From positions 62,001 through 126,000 of the forward strand of contig JBBART010000008.1 of NCBI GenBank assembly GCA_040399685.1: DNA of 64,000 bases. The letters run 5' to 3'. The translations under genes were made by a program, and so were the position numbers. Within the stretch, counting starts at the first letter, position 1. Every line of letters begins with the position of its first letter. Positions 1 to 8,856 of this stretch are shown in pieces. The notes under the pieces were generated by a model. That model did no database searches. It was given only the letters and a program-made list of their open reading frames with translations, and was not told the DNA's origin. This DNA comes from CAIQQQ01 sp040399685. Its GTDB lineage: Bacteria > Pseudomonadota > Alphaproteobacteria > Acetobacterales > Acetobacteraceae.

Positions 1-26
1 CACCCGCTTTGGAAAAGCATATGCCG

Positions 27-965
27 TCAGAGGTATTTTTTCGCCAACATCATGTGAACGCCCTTGTTGCCGTCCACCGTCTGCGTCACCCGCAGGTCGC
101 CGATCAGCGAGCACAACATATACGCCTGGTTGCGCGACAGGTTGGTGCGCAGGCAGACATGCTTGACCATCTCGCGCACCGCCTGCTTGGCAGCGTCGTC
201 GAGATCTTCGTCGAGCCCGATCGACATCAGATGCGTGTCTGTTTCTGCGAATGGGTGCGATATATCGAGGTCGCTGCGCACCGTGAGGCGGAATGTGCCG
301 ATGAGGCCGGTTTCCAGGGCGGTAATGCAGACCTCACCGTCGCCCTGCACGGCGTGGCCGTCGCCGGCGAAGAACAGCGCGCCTTCGTTGAACACCGGCA
401 GATAGAGCGTGGTGCCGGGCTTGAGTTCCTTGTTGTCCATGTTGCCGCCGAAGCTGCGCGGCACCGGTGAGCCGCAGCGGCCCCAGGCCTTGGGGGGCGC
501 GGTGGCGATGATGCCGAAGAACGGGTCCAGCGGCAGTTCGGTGCCCCAGGGCAGGGTTGTCACGTTGCGCGCACGGTCGATGGTGGGGTGGATGGTTTCG
601 TAATCGGTGAACTCCTCGGGCAGCGTGCCGAGCAGCGGCAGGATGGCCACAAAGCCCCAGTCCATGGAGGGCTTGGCGTCGAGGATGTCGATCTGCAACG
701 TGTCGCCAGGCTTGGCGCCGCGCACATAGACAGGCCCCGTCATGAAATGTGGTCCTGGGCCAGGCGGCAGGGCGTCGAGCGCGTTGAGATAGGCCTGCGG
801 CACGCGCGACAGGTCGGCCGGCAGGGATTCACGGCCACCGGCGGGGAAGGAGGCGAGGGTGACGGTGTCGCCGGAGTCAATTTCCAGAATTGGCCGCGTG
901 GTGGCGTCCAGATAGCCGAGCACCATGTTTTCGGGGGTATCGGCAATGTCGTGATGGGTGGCCAT
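27..965 (-). CDS. Acetamidase/formamidase family protein
   Basis: Predicted cytoplasmic hydrolase releasing ammonia from formamide, acetamide or another short amide. The 312-residue product matches the FmdA_AmdA family along its length: a GPVYVRGAKPGDTL segment near residues 97-110, an FGGNMDNKEL block and the GDGHAVQGDGEVC block. I chose the ATG that has AGGAGA seven to twelve bases upstream; a longer reading adds eight residues but runs into the preceding urtE stop. It is the last gene of the amide/urea transporter operon, about 20 bp after urtE, so the imported amide is probably its substrate. It could instead be an acetamidase; sequence alone does not separate the two. The family is sure, the exact substrate is not. 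Confidence 0.9.
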   Translation of the reverse strand: MATHHDIADTPENMVLGYLDATTRPILEIDSGDTVTLASFPAGGRESLPADLSRVPQAYLNALDALPPGPGPHFMTGPVYVRGAKPGDTLQIDILDAKPSMDWGFVAILPLLGTLPEEFTDYETIHPTIDRARNVTTLPWGTELPLDPFFGIIATAPPKAWGRCGSPVPRSFGGNMDNKELKPGTTLYLPVFNEGALFFAGDGHAVQGDGEVCITALETGLIGTFRLTVRSDLDISHPFAETDTHLMSIGLDEDLDDAAKQAVREMVKHVCLRTNLSRNQAYMLCSLIGDLRVTQTVDGNKGVHMMLAKKYL

Positions 966-985
966 GCGGCTTTCTCCTGTTCTGG

Positions 986-1675
986 TCAAACGACGATATA
1001 GGCGGCGAGGCTGTCGCGGCTCACGCTGCCGCGATCGCCTTCCTGGACCACGCCGCCACGCGACAGCACGACGAAATGGTCGGCCGCGGCGAGGGCGAAA
1101 TCGAGATATTGCTCCACCAGCACAATGGACATGCGGCCACGGAAACTGGTGATCACCTCCTCGATGCGGCTAACGATGGAGGGCTGGATGCCCTCGGTCG
1201 GCTCGTCGAGAATGAGCAGGCGCGGGCGGGTGACGAGCGCCCTGGCGATGGCAAGCTGCTGTTGCTGGCCGCCGCTGAGCTGGCCGCCGCCACGGCTCCA
1301 CATCTCACGCAGGATGGGAAACAACGCGACGGCTTCATCGATCTCGGCGGTGCCACTGCCATGCGGGCGGGCGGCGGCGCGCAGGTTGTCGGCCACTGAC
1401 AGGTCTGCGAAGATTTCGCGGCCTTGCGGCACATAGGCAATGCCGGCGCGGGAGCGGCGATGGGTGGGCCAGGCTGTGATGTCCGCACCGTCCAGCCGGA
1501 TGCTGCCGGCGCTGGGGGGCAGCAGGCCCATGATGCATTTCAGCAGCGTGGTTTTGCCCGCGCCGTTGCGGCCGAGCACGGCGACGCAGGCGCCGTCTGG
1601 CACCGTCAGGCGCACGTGGCGCAACACCTGGGCGGAGCCGTAATGCTGGTCGAGGCCGGTGATGTCGAGTTGCAT
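986..1675 (-). CDS. urtE: Urea/short-chain amide ABC transporter ATP-binding protein UrtE
   Basis: Second of two ATPases of a branched-chain-type (HAAT) importer for urea or short amides; it hydrolyses ATP on the inner face of the membrane. The 229-residue protein has Walker A GRNGAGKTT near residue 35, signature LSGGQQQQLAIARAL, Walker B LLILDEPTEGIQPS and a switch His region (VEQYLDFA). The DEPTEGIQPS variant and the short length are typical of UrtE/LivF. The start is the ATG one base after the urtD stop; the upstream in-frame extension lies inside urtD and is not used. It sits between urtD and the amidase gene. Confidence is high for the ATPase type and moderate for urea rather than amide as substrate. 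Confidence 0.9.
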   Translation of the reverse strand: MQLDITGLDQHYGSAQVLRHVRLTVPDGACVAVLGRNGAGKTTLLKCIMGLLPPSAGSIRLDGADITAWPTHRRSRAGIAYVPQGREIFADLSVADNLRAAARPHGSGTAEIDEAVALFPILREMWSRGGGQLSGGQQQQLAIARALVTRPRLLILDEPTEGIQPSIVSRIEEVITSFRGRMSIVLVEQYLDFALAAADHFVVLSRGGVVQEGDRGSVSRDSLAAYIVV

Positions 1676-1676
1676 G

Positions 1677-2381
1677 TCAGCGCCCCAGATAGACGTCGAT
1701 GACGCGCGGGTCCCGGCGGGCATCGGCCATGGCACCTTCGAACAGAATGCGCCCCTCATGCAGTACGGTGACGCGGTCTGCGATCAGTTCGACGAAATCC
1801 ATATCGTGCTCCACCACCACGATGGCGCGGTCCGGGGCGCGCAGCCGGCGGATGAGCGCGGCGGTGCGGCCGGTTTCTGCATCGGTGAGGCCGGCGACAG
1901 GTTCGTCCAGCATCAGCACGCGCGGGTGGGCGGCGAGCACCATGCCGATTTCCAGCCATTGCTTCTGGCCGTGGGCGAGGGTGCCGGCCTGTCGGTCCAG
2001 CAGATCGGACAGGCCGATCAGATCGGCGATTTCGGCGATGCGGGCGGGGGAGCGGGCGGCGCCGGCGCCGATGTCGAGGTTCTCGGCGACCGTCAGCGCC
2101 ATGAACACGCTCGGCTTCTGGAATTTGCGCCGCACCCCGGCGCGGGCGATGGCGGTGTCGCTCTGGTGGGCCAGATCCTGGGCGCCGTCGAGCATGACGG
2201 TGCCTGAGCGGGGCCGGGTGAGGCCGGAGATGACGTCTAGCAGGGTGGTTTTGCCGGCGCCGTTCGGGCCGATGATGGCGTGGACCTCGCCGTAGAATAT
2301 GGTCAAGGACAGATCCGTCAGGGCGCGGAACGCGCCGAACTGCACGTGCAGGTTGGCAACGTCGATGGCAATGCGGGTCAT
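1677..2381 (-). CDS. urtD: Urea/short-chain amide ABC transporter ATP-binding protein UrtD
   Basis: First ATPase of the Urt-type importer, LivG class. The 234-residue protein shows Walker A GPNGAGKTT near residues 36-44, the family-typical GVRRKFQKPSVF segment, a degenerate signature LAHGQKQWLEIGM in place of LSGGQ (normal for UrtD) and Walker B LMLDEPVAGLT followed by VVVEHDMDFV. The start ATG overlaps the urtC stop as ATGA, which supports translational coupling. The RKFQ and HGQKQW motifs separate UrtD from generic LivG, so the assignment to a urea/amide-type transporter is firm. The long open frame upstream of this ATG lies inside urtC and is not coding. Confidence 0.92.
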   Translation of the reverse strand: MTRIAIDVANLHVQFGAFRALTDLSLTIFYGEVHAIIGPNGAGKTTLLDVISGLTRPRSGTVMLDGAQDLAHQSDTAIARAGVRRKFQKPSVFMALTVAENLDIGAGAARSPARIAEIADLIGLSDLLDRQAGTLAHGQKQWLEIGMVLAAHPRVLMLDEPVAGLTDAETGRTAALIRRLRAPDRAIVVVEHDMDFVELIADRVTVLHEGRILFEGAMADARRDPRVIDVYLGR

Positions 2382-3448
2382 GTGCGTTTGACCACGGAGG
2401 GCGTGGCGATCAGGCGCGGACGCCAGCGGCCGAGATCGAGCAGGCCGTTGGGGAACACCAGCACCACCAGCACCACAAGTCCGGACAGGATGAACGGCCA
2501 CAGCTCTGGCGCGCGCGAGGACAGCCAGAATTTCACGCCGTTGACGAGGATGGCCCCGATGACGGCCCCGCTCAGCGCCCCGCGCCCGCCAATGGCGACC
2601 CAGACGGCGATTTCCAGCGACACATCCGGCGAGAGCAGGCGGGGATTGATGATGCCCACCTGCGGCACATACAGAAACCCAGCGATGGCGGCGAGCACCG
2701 CGGACAGGCACCACACGCCCAGTTTTATCGGCAATGTGCCGTAGCCCAGCGACCGCAACCGGGCTTCATCGTCGCGGCAGGCGATCACCAGGCGGCCAAA
2801 GCGGCTGGTGACCAGGCTGCGGCAGCCAACCAGCGCCACCACAAGCACCAGCAGGGAGACGGCCGCCAACCCGCGTGTGACGGCTGGGTCGGCCATGTCG
2901 AACCCGAACACCACCGAGAAGCCGGTCATGCCGTTATTGCCGCCGAAGCCGGTGTCGTTGCGAAACATCAGCAGCATGGCAACATAGACGAAGGCCTGGG
3001 TGATGATGCTGAAATACACCCCGCCCACGCGGCTGCGGAACGAGACATAGCCGCACGCGCCGGCCAACAGGATTGTCAGCACCACGGCCATCACCGCCGC
3101 GTATCCGAAATGCTCGAAGCCGGACCAATAGAACGGGAATTCAGACCAGCCCATGAACTGCATGAAATCCGGCACCTTGCCGGTGACGGCCATGGCGTGC
3201 TTGAGCAGATGCATCGCCACCACATAGCCGCCGAGTGCGAAATACAGGCCGTGGCCGAGGCTGAGCACGCCGGCGTAGCCCCAGATCAGGTCCAGCGACA
3301 CCGCCAGCAGGGCGAAGGCCGCCAACTGGCCGGTGGCGTTGACCATATAAGGCGAGATCGCCCCAGGCATGGCCACCAGCACCACGACCCCAATGGCCAG
3401 GAGTGCCAGCACGGTCGTGAAAAGCCGGTCGTTGAACAGGCGGTTCAT
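2378..3448 (-). CDS. urtC: Urea/short-chain amide ABC transporter permease UrtC
   Basis: Second membrane subunit of the importer, LivM class, 356 residues with about eight to ten hydrophobic segments. Visible family motifs are DLIWGYAGVLSLGHGLYFALG near the N-terminus, the SLGYGTLPIK loop that contacts the ATPase, and WVAIGGRGALSGAVIGA near the C-terminus. The chosen ATG overlaps the urtB stop by four bases (ATGA); the 14-residue upstream extension read in another annotation would lie inside urtB. It forms the translocation path together with UrtB. The substrate remains urea or a small amide by context. Confidence 0.92.
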   Translation of the reverse strand: MNRLFNDRLFTTVLALLAIGVVVLVAMPGAISPYMVNATGQLAAFALLAVSLDLIWGYAGVLSLGHGLYFALGGYVVAMHLLKHAMAVTGKVPDFMQFMGWSEFPFYWSGFEHFGYAAVMAVVLTILLAGACGYVSFRSRVGGVYFSIITQAFVYVAMLLMFRNDTGFGGNNGMTGFSVVFGFDMADPAVTRGLAAVSLLVLVVALVGCRSLVTSRFGRLVIACRDDEARLRSLGYGTLPIKLGVWCLSAVLAAIAGFLYVPQVGIINPRLLSPDVSLEIAVWVAIGGRGALSGAVIGAILVNGVKFWLSSRAPELWPFILSGLVVLVVLVFPNGLLDLGRWRPRLIATPSVVKRT

Positions 3449-4989
3449 CGGCGGCGTCCCTGCAGGGCGAACAGGCCTTCGGGGCGCCATTGCAGGAAGG
3501 CGATGGTCAGCAGCAGCACAATCACCTTGGCCGCCACTGCGCCGTAGAACGGTTCCACCAGCACGTTCAACTGTCCAATTCCAAGGGCCGCCAGCACGGT
3601 GCCTTCCAACGCCGCCACGCCGCCGAGCACCACCACCATGAAGCTGTCGATGACGAAGTTGGTGCCCATCTGCGGATTGACGTTGTACAGCGGTGACAGC
3701 GCCAGACCGGCCAGTCCCGCAAGGCCGGAGCCGAGGCCGAATGCCAGCATGTCCACCCGTCGTGTGGCGATGCCGACACAGGCGGCCATGTCGCGGTTCT
3801 GCGTGACGGCGCGCACGTTCAGCCCGAAGGGGGTGCGGCGCAGCAGCAGCCAGGTGCCGGCCAGCGACAGGCCCGCAAAGCCGATGGCGAACAGCCGGTT
3901 CCAGGTGATAATGAAATCACCCACCACGGCAATGCCGCCGCGCACATAGAACGGCGTGTCGAATTGCAGGTTCTGGGTGCCGAACACCACTCGCACCAGA
4001 TTGACCAGAAACAGGCTGACCGCCCAGGTGGCCAGCAGGCTCATCAGCGGGCGTTTATAAAGATGGCGAATGAGGCCCACTTCCAGCAGCACGCCAATGC
4101 CGGCGGTGACAAGGAAAACGGGGATGATGGCGATCGGCAGATACCATTCGACCAGCCCCGGTGCCACCGCGCGCAGGCCCTGCTGCACGAGGAACGTGCC
4201 GTAGGCGCCCATCATGATGAACTCGCCCTGGGCGAGGTTGATCACGCCCATCAGGCCGAAAATGACAGCAAGGCCGACGGCTGACATGAACAGGATGCTG
4301 GCGAAGCTCAGGCCGTTGTAGAGCATCGACAAGACCTGGCCCACCAGCATCCAGCGATCGACACGGGTGATCGCGGCCTCCACGGTGGTGCGAAAGCCGG
4401 CATCGGCCACATAGGCGGGATCGGCGCGCAAGGTTGCCAGTTGGGTGGCCACGCGGGTGGAAGGCGCATCGGCGAGGTGGGAGATTGCGCGGCCGCGACG
4501 GGCCAGATCGGGGGAGCCGAGATCGGCCAACTGGGCGAATTCCGCTAGGGCTGCCTTCAGCTTCGGGTCCCGCTCGGCGGCGGTGGCGCGGTCCAGCACG
4601 GCGGCGGGCGTTTGCTCGGGCTTGCGGCTCAGCGTGCGCAGGGCGGCGGTCCGGGCGTCTGGCTCGGGGGCGGCCAGCAGCGTCAGCATGGCTGCGGCGG
4701 TGTCATAGGCGGCGCGGTTGCGCAGGCTCAGCACCGGCGGCCGACCGGTGCTGCATGCCAATGTGCGCTCCAATGTGGCTGTGACCATGGAGCGCGCCCA
4801 GGCAAGATCGTCCGCCGTCGCATCACCGGCGCCGGTGACAATCAGGCGTGCGGCTTCGGCGGAACTGGCGGCATCGCCGCACGCAGCGTCGGTGATGGCT
4901 GCGTGGTCATAGGCCTGGGCCTGCTGTGCGCCGCCGAGGGCGCACAGCAAAACCAAAGCCTGGACCAGCGATTTTGCCAGATATTGCAT
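3445..4989 (-). CDS. urtB: Urea/short-chain amide ABC transporter permease UrtB
   Basis: First membrane subunit, 514 residues. UrtB differs from plain LivH by a large N-terminal extramembrane part, and that is seen here: a signal-like hydrophobic stretch (residues about 4-27), then some 190 Ala-rich helical residues resembling HEAT-like repeats, then the LivH-type membrane domain from about residue 215 with FGLMGVINLAQGEFIMMGAYG and GLGSGLAGLAGLALSPLYNVNP. The start is the ATG sharing one base with the urtA stop (TGATG), indicating coupling. The N-terminal extension is strong evidence for a true Urt-type system rather than an amino-acid Liv system. Confidence 0.92.
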   Translation of the reverse strand: MQYLAKSLVQALVLLCALGGAQQAQAYDHAAITDAACGDAASSAEAARLIVTGAGDATADDLAWARSMVTATLERTLACSTGRPPVLSLRNRAAYDTAAAMLTLLAAPEPDARTAALRTLSRKPEQTPAAVLDRATAAERDPKLKAALAEFAQLADLGSPDLARRGRAISHLADAPSTRVATQLATLRADPAYVADAGFRTTVEAAITRVDRWMLVGQVLSMLYNGLSFASILFMSAVGLAVIFGLMGVINLAQGEFIMMGAYGTFLVQQGLRAVAPGLVEWYLPIAIIPVFLVTAGIGVLLEVGLIRHLYKRPLMSLLATWAVSLFLVNLVRVVFGTQNLQFDTPFYVRGGIAVVGDFIITWNRLFAIGFAGLSLAGTWLLLRRTPFGLNVRAVTQNRDMAACVGIATRRVDMLAFGLGSGLAGLAGLALSPLYNVNPQMGTNFVIDSFMVVVLGGVAALEGTVLAALGIGQLNVLVEPFYGAVAAKVIVLLLTIAFLQWRPEGLFALQGRRR

Positions 4990-6215
4990 CAGACGCCGAA
5001 CGGAACCGGCTTGGGCGTGTCTTTCGACTGCCACAGGATGTCGAAGCCCTGCTTTTCGTTCACCGAGCCGATGAACACGCCGCGATAGACGTAGTTGTTG
5101 TCGGCGGTCATCTTGATTTTATAGCCGGATGGGCAATCAAAGCTGATTCCTGGGAATGCCTTTTTCACTTCTGGCACCGCGAAGGAGCCTGCCTTGGCTG
5201 CGGCCAGCGCCCAGAGATGCACCGCGTCATAGGTGGACACCATCGGGTCGATCGATGTCTCGCCGCTGAACGGCACTTTCTTGGCCTTTACGTAACTGGC
5301 CCAGTCGCTGAGGAACTTTGTGTTCGCCGGGCTTTTGGCAGCCTGCAGATAGGCCCAGCAATTCAGGTGACCGACGAGGGATTTGGTGTCCAGGCCTTCA
5401 AGATCGGCTTCCACGGCATCGAGCGCCAGCACCGGGATGTCGGTGGCCTTGATGGCCTGGTTGATGAACTCGCGGAAGAAATCGGGGATGGAGTTGCCAA
5501 CCACCGTTAGCACCACAACCGGTTGGCCGCCGGGCTGGTCGGCGAAGGTGCGGATCTGGTTGATGAGCGTTTGGAAGTTGGAGAAGCCGAACGGCACGTA
5601 TTCTTCGCGCCAGGATGTCTCGGGGATGCCCTTGGCCGTCCAATAGGCCTTGAGCTGCTTGTTGATGGTGCGCGGCCAGACATAGTCCGAGCCGATCATG
5701 AAGAAGCGCTTGGCGCTGCCGCCATCGGCACTCATCAGATAATCCACAGCCGGAATAACGGAACTTGCCGGCGGCGAGTTGACATAGACGACGTTGGCCG
5801 AGTTCTCGTCACCTTCGAAATGCAGCGGGTAGAACAGCAGGCCGTTGTTTTGTTCAACGACCGGCAGGACGGTCTTGCGCGAAACCGAGGTCCAGCAGCC
5901 GAACAGGGCGGCGACCTTTTCTTCCTGCAGCATCTGCCGCCCGGCCTGGGCATAGAGCGGCCAGTCGGAGGCGGGATCGGCGGCCACGACTTCGATGGTG
6001 GACCCATTGACGCCGCCGCGGGCGTTGATCTCGTCAGCGGCCATGCGGACCACATGCACGAGCCGGCCTTCAAGATTGGCCATTGTGCCGGAGGAGGAGA
6101 ACAGGCAGCCGAGTTTCACCGTGCCGGCAGCGCGAGCCGAGCGAATGAAGGGCGGGGCGGCCAGCGGCGCCAATGCGGCTCCGGCGATCAGGGAACGGCG
6201 ACGGATCAATGTCAT
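4989..6215 (-). CDS. urtA: Urea/short-chain amide ABC transporter substrate-binding protein UrtA-like
   Basis: Periplasmic binding protein feeding UrtBCDE, 408 residues. The N-terminus has an RRR-S-L-I motif followed by an Ala-rich stretch ending in ARA, consistent with a Tat or long Sec signal. Mature-domain motifs shared with UrtA/AmiC proteins include LFGCWTSVSRKTVLPVVE, a YPLHFEGDE segment (urea UrtA usually reads YPVQYEG) and FMIGSDYVWPR. The start is the ATG with AGGTG upstream; an earlier in-frame ATG has no ribosome site. The altered binding-pocket region suggests amides such as formamide rather than urea alone. It is preceded by about 180 AT-rich bases with a candidate promoter, so it may be expressed independently of the liv genes upstream. 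Confidence 0.88.
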   Translation of the reverse strand: MTLIRRRSLIAGAALAPLAAPPFIRSARAAGTVKLGCLFSSSGTMANLEGRLVHVVRMAADEINARGGVNGSTIEVVAADPASDWPLYAQAGRQMLQEEKVAALFGCWTSVSRKTVLPVVEQNNGLLFYPLHFEGDENSANVVYVNSPPASSVIPAVDYLMSADGGSAKRFFMIGSDYVWPRTINKQLKAYWTAKGIPETSWREEYVPFGFSNFQTLINQIRTFADQPGGQPVVVLTVVGNSIPDFFREFINQAIKATDIPVLALDAVEADLEGLDTKSLVGHLNCWAYLQAAKSPANTKFLSDWASYVKAKKVPFSGETSIDPMVSTYDAVHLWALAAAKAGSFAVPEVKKAFPGISFDCPSGYKIKMTADNNYVYRGVFIGSVNEKQGFDILWQSKDTPKPVPFGV

Positions 6216-6241
6216 GGGGCACCTATGGATGTTGCAGTGCA

Positions 6242-6270
6242 ATAAGTTGACGAAAAATTATCATAGTCAA
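6242..6270 (-). promoter_or_regulatory. Candidate sigma-70 promoter upstream of urtA
   Basis: The roughly 180 bp between livF and urtA are strikingly AT-rich for this genome. On the minus strand TTGACT (6270-6265) and a weak ACTTAT (6247-6242) are spaced 17 bp. The -35 is good and the -10 matches only three of six consensus bases. If real, it gives urtABCDE and the amidase their own start of transcription. The rest of the gap (6271-6393) holds only A/T runs; I see no gene in it. Confidence 0.35.
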
Positions 6271-6393
6271 TAAATAATAAAAAATAATAATGTTTACTTT
6301 TGATTTATAAATTATTTTCGTGAGAGCAAAATATCGCCTGAATTGTTTTTGCTGGAACGATTTTCATTTTAAATATTTAGTTTGTTGTTTTAC

Positions 6394-7101
6394 CTACACG
6401 CGGAGGTGCTCTTCAATTGTTGAGCGAGCGCCGGAATCCGAGGCTGAACCCATCGCGACAATCTCCCCCAGTTTCAGTGCGGCATACCGATCGGCCACGG
6501 ACAACGCGAAGCCGACATGCTGTTCGACCAACAGAATGGCGCGGCCCTCGCTGCGGGCGGCATGGCGGATGATCTCGGCCAGCCGATCGACCACCGAGGG
6601 CTGCAGGCCTTCCGTCACCTCATCGATCAGCACCAGCCGGGCGTCGGTCATCAAGGCGCGCGCCACCAGCAGCATCTTTTGCTCCCCGCCGGACAAGGTT
6701 CCGGCCGGCTGGGCGAGGCGGTCGGCGAGGAACGGGAACAACCCCCGCACCCGTGCCAGGGCGGTGGCGAACTGGCGGTCCGTGGAAAGGCCGAGGCGGA
6801 GGTTGTCGCGCACCGACAGGTCCTGAAACAGCGCGCGTTCCTGCGGCACATAGGCGACGCCAGCACGGGCGCGCTGGTGCACCGCGACGTTGGCCATGTC
6901 GTGGCCCATGATGAACACGCGGCCGGTTTGCAGGCGATTATAGCCCATCACGGTGCGCAGCAGGGTGGTCTTGCCCATCCCGTTCTTGCCGAGCAGCACG
7001 ACAACCTCGCCGAATGCGACCTTGAGCGACACGTCGCCCACCACGCGGGCCTCGCCATAGCCGCTGCCGATGTGATCGAGTTCCAGCGCCAGCCTGTTCA
7101 T
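6394..7101 (-). CDS. Branched-chain-type ABC transporter ATP-binding protein LivF-like
   Basis: Second ATPase of the Liv-type importer that precedes the Urt genes. The 235-residue protein has Walker A GKNGMGKTT, signature LSGGEQKMLLVARAL and Walker B LVLIDEVTEGLQPS, where Val replaces the usual Pro of DEP. It pairs with the ATPase domain fused to the LivM-type permease immediately upstream, whose stop codon overlaps this ATG (ATGA). Last gene of this transporter set. Substrate is inferred as an amide, nitrile-derived acid or related nitrogen compound from the neighbouring nitrilase and AmiC/AmiR genes. Confidence 0.9.
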   Translation of the reverse strand: MNRLALELDHIGSGYGEARVVGDVSLKVAFGEVVVLLGKNGMGKTTLLRTVMGYNRLQTGRVFIMGHDMANVAVHQRARAGVAYVPQERALFQDLSVRDNLRLGLSTDRQFATALARVRGLFPFLADRLAQPAGTLSGGEQKMLLVARALMTDARLVLIDEVTEGLQPSVVDRLAEIIRHAARSEGRAILLVEQHVGFALSVADRYAALKLGEIVAMGSASDSGARSTIEEHLRV

Positions 7102-8843
7102 GGGCTTTCCCCGGCATAGATCGACCGCACGAGGTCTGACGCCACGACATCCTCCACCGTGCCGTCCAGCACCAGCGCGCCCTGATGCAGCACCACCACG
7201 CGGCTGGAGATTTCGCGCACGAAATCCAGATCATGCTCGACCAGCAACAGGCAGAGCCGGCCGGTGGCCACCAGGCCGGTGAGGATGGCGCCAATCTGTA
7301 TCCGCTCCTGGCGGGTGAGGCCGGCGGTGGGTTCATCCAGCAGCACCACGCTGGGCTCCAGCGCCATGACCATCGCCAGTTCCAGCGATTGCTTCTGGCC
7401 GTGTGAATGGGTGCCGGCCTTGGTGCCGAGGGCTTTGTCGAGCCCGGTTGCGCGCAGGATCTGCAAGACGGCTTCAGGCAACGCCAATGTATCGGCCTGG
7501 CGCCACAGCGAAGGACGGTCGTGGCGGGTGCGGGCGATGCGCAGGCATTCGGCCACGGTGAGGGTGTCGAACACCAGGGCGGTCTGGAATTTGCGCCCGA
7601 GCCCGAAGGCCACGCAGCGATGCGGCGGCAGGCTGGCGATGTCGTGCCCGTTCAGCAGAACCCGGCCGCCGTTGCGTTCCGCGCCGTCGCTGAGGCAGCG
7701 CATCAGAGTGGTTTTGCCAGCACCGTTGGGGCCGACGAGGCTGACGAGTTCGCCCAGCCGGGCCTGGAAGCTGATGCCGCGCAACACCGCCAGGCTGCCG
7801 AAGCTGCGCCGCACGTCATGCAGGTCCACAGCCACGGCGGATGTCGCGGGGGCTGGGACTGCCGGCGCCAGGGTCAGGCGGGGCGGGGTTGTTTGGTGCG
7901 GGCGGCGGAACAGCCGGCGCAGGCGAGCGCCAGCGGCGGGGATCAGCCCTTCTGGCAGTGCGACGATGACGACGATGAAGGCAATGCCGAGCAGCAGCTT
8001 CCACAGGAAGGGCAGGCTGCCGGACAGGTAGGCGCTGGTGACGTCGATCGCGATGGTGCCGATCACCGGGCCGATCAGCGTGCCACGGCCGCCAAGCGCC
8101 ACCCAGATCACCAGTTCGGTGCCGAACACAAAGCCGGACAGTTCCGGCGCCACCACGCCGCTGGACCCGGCATACAGCCAGCCGGCAACCGATGCGATGA
8201 CGGCGGTGCCGACCAGCAAGGCGATGCGGATCTTCGGCACCGAAAGGCCAAGATAGGCGCAGCGGGTTTCGTTGTCGCGCAGCGCCACCAGCACGCGCCC
8301 GGCATCGCTGCGCACAAAGACCCAGACTGCAACAGTGACAACGACGAGGAAGGCGCCGGTGAGGTGGAACCAGTCTTCCACCGACAGATCCATCACGTCA
8401 TAGCCGGTCAGGCCGCTGGAGGAGCCGGTGAAGGTGCCGCCTGAGAACAGGATTTGGGTGGCCACCACCGGCACCACGAGAGAGACGACCGAGGCATAAA
8501 GCGGCGTGGCGCCTTGGTAGAACGACAGCCAGCCTTGCAGCAGCGCCACGATGGCGGCCGCACCGATGGCGGCCAGCAGTGACAGCACTGCGATTTCCGG
8601 CGAATAGCCATAGCGGGTGAAGCACAACGCCGCCGCATAGGCCCCGGCGCCGAAGAACGCCGATTGTCCGAAGGTGAGAAAGCCGGTGGTGCCCCACAGC
8701 ACATCCACGCTCAACGCCACGGCAGCGAACAGGAAGCTGCGCACCAGAATGTTGACCGTGTAGTCATCGAGAAACGCAGGAGCGACCGCCACCACAATCA
8801 ATGCGGCCACGCCGAACAGCATGGGGCGGAGCAGGGCCTTCAT
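7098..8843 (-). CDS. Fused LivM-type permease and LivG-type ATPase
   Basis: A 581-residue fusion of two transporter subunits normally encoded separately. Residues about 1-300 are a LivM permease with many membrane helices (GTTGFLTFGQSAFFGAGAYA, WVALGGRGTLIGPVIG). A Pro/Arg-rich linker follows (about 305-338). Residues about 339-581 are a LivG ATPase with Walker A GPNGAGKTT (371-379), GLGRKFQTALVF, a degenerate signature THSHGQKQSLELAM and Walker B VVLLDEPTAGLT. The RKFQ and HGQKQ motifs link the ATPase to the UrtD type. The frame is open throughout, so the fusion is not a misread stop. The start ATG lies 13 bp after the livH stop; the longer upstream reading falls inside livH. Confidence 0.9.
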   Translation of the reverse strand: MKALLRPMLFGVAALIVVAVAPAFLDDYTVNILVRSFLFAAVALSVDVLWGTTGFLTFGQSAFFGAGAYAAALCFTRYGYSPEIAVLSLLAAIGAAAIVALLQGWLSFYQGATPLYASVVSLVVPVVATQILFSGGTFTGSSSGLTGYDVMDLSVEDWFHLTGAFLVVVTVAVWVFVRSDAGRVLVALRDNETRCAYLGLSVPKIRIALLVGTAVIASVAGWLYAGSSGVVAPELSGFVFGTELVIWVALGGRGTLIGPVIGTIAIDVTSAYLSGSLPFLWKLLLGIAFIVVIVALPEGLIPAAGARLRRLFRRPHQTTPPRLTLAPAVPAPATSAVAVDLHDVRRSFGSLAVLRGISFQARLGELVSLVGPNGAGKTTLMRCLSDGAERNGGRVLLNGHDIASLPPHRCVAFGLGRKFQTALVFDTLTVAECLRIARTRHDRPSLWRQADTLALPEAVLQILRATGLDKALGTKAGTHSHGQKQSLELAMVMALEPSVVLLDEPTAGLTRQERIQIGAILTGLVATGRLCLLLVEHDLDFVREISSRVVVLHQGALVLDGTVEDVVASDLVRSIYAGESP

Positions 8844-8856
8844 CGTGCCAGATCCT

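Noticed and set aside
27..6215. Urease-linked urea transport locus
   Set aside because: UrtABCDE-type genes are there but no urease structural or accessory genes; the downstream enzyme is an acetamidase/formamidase.
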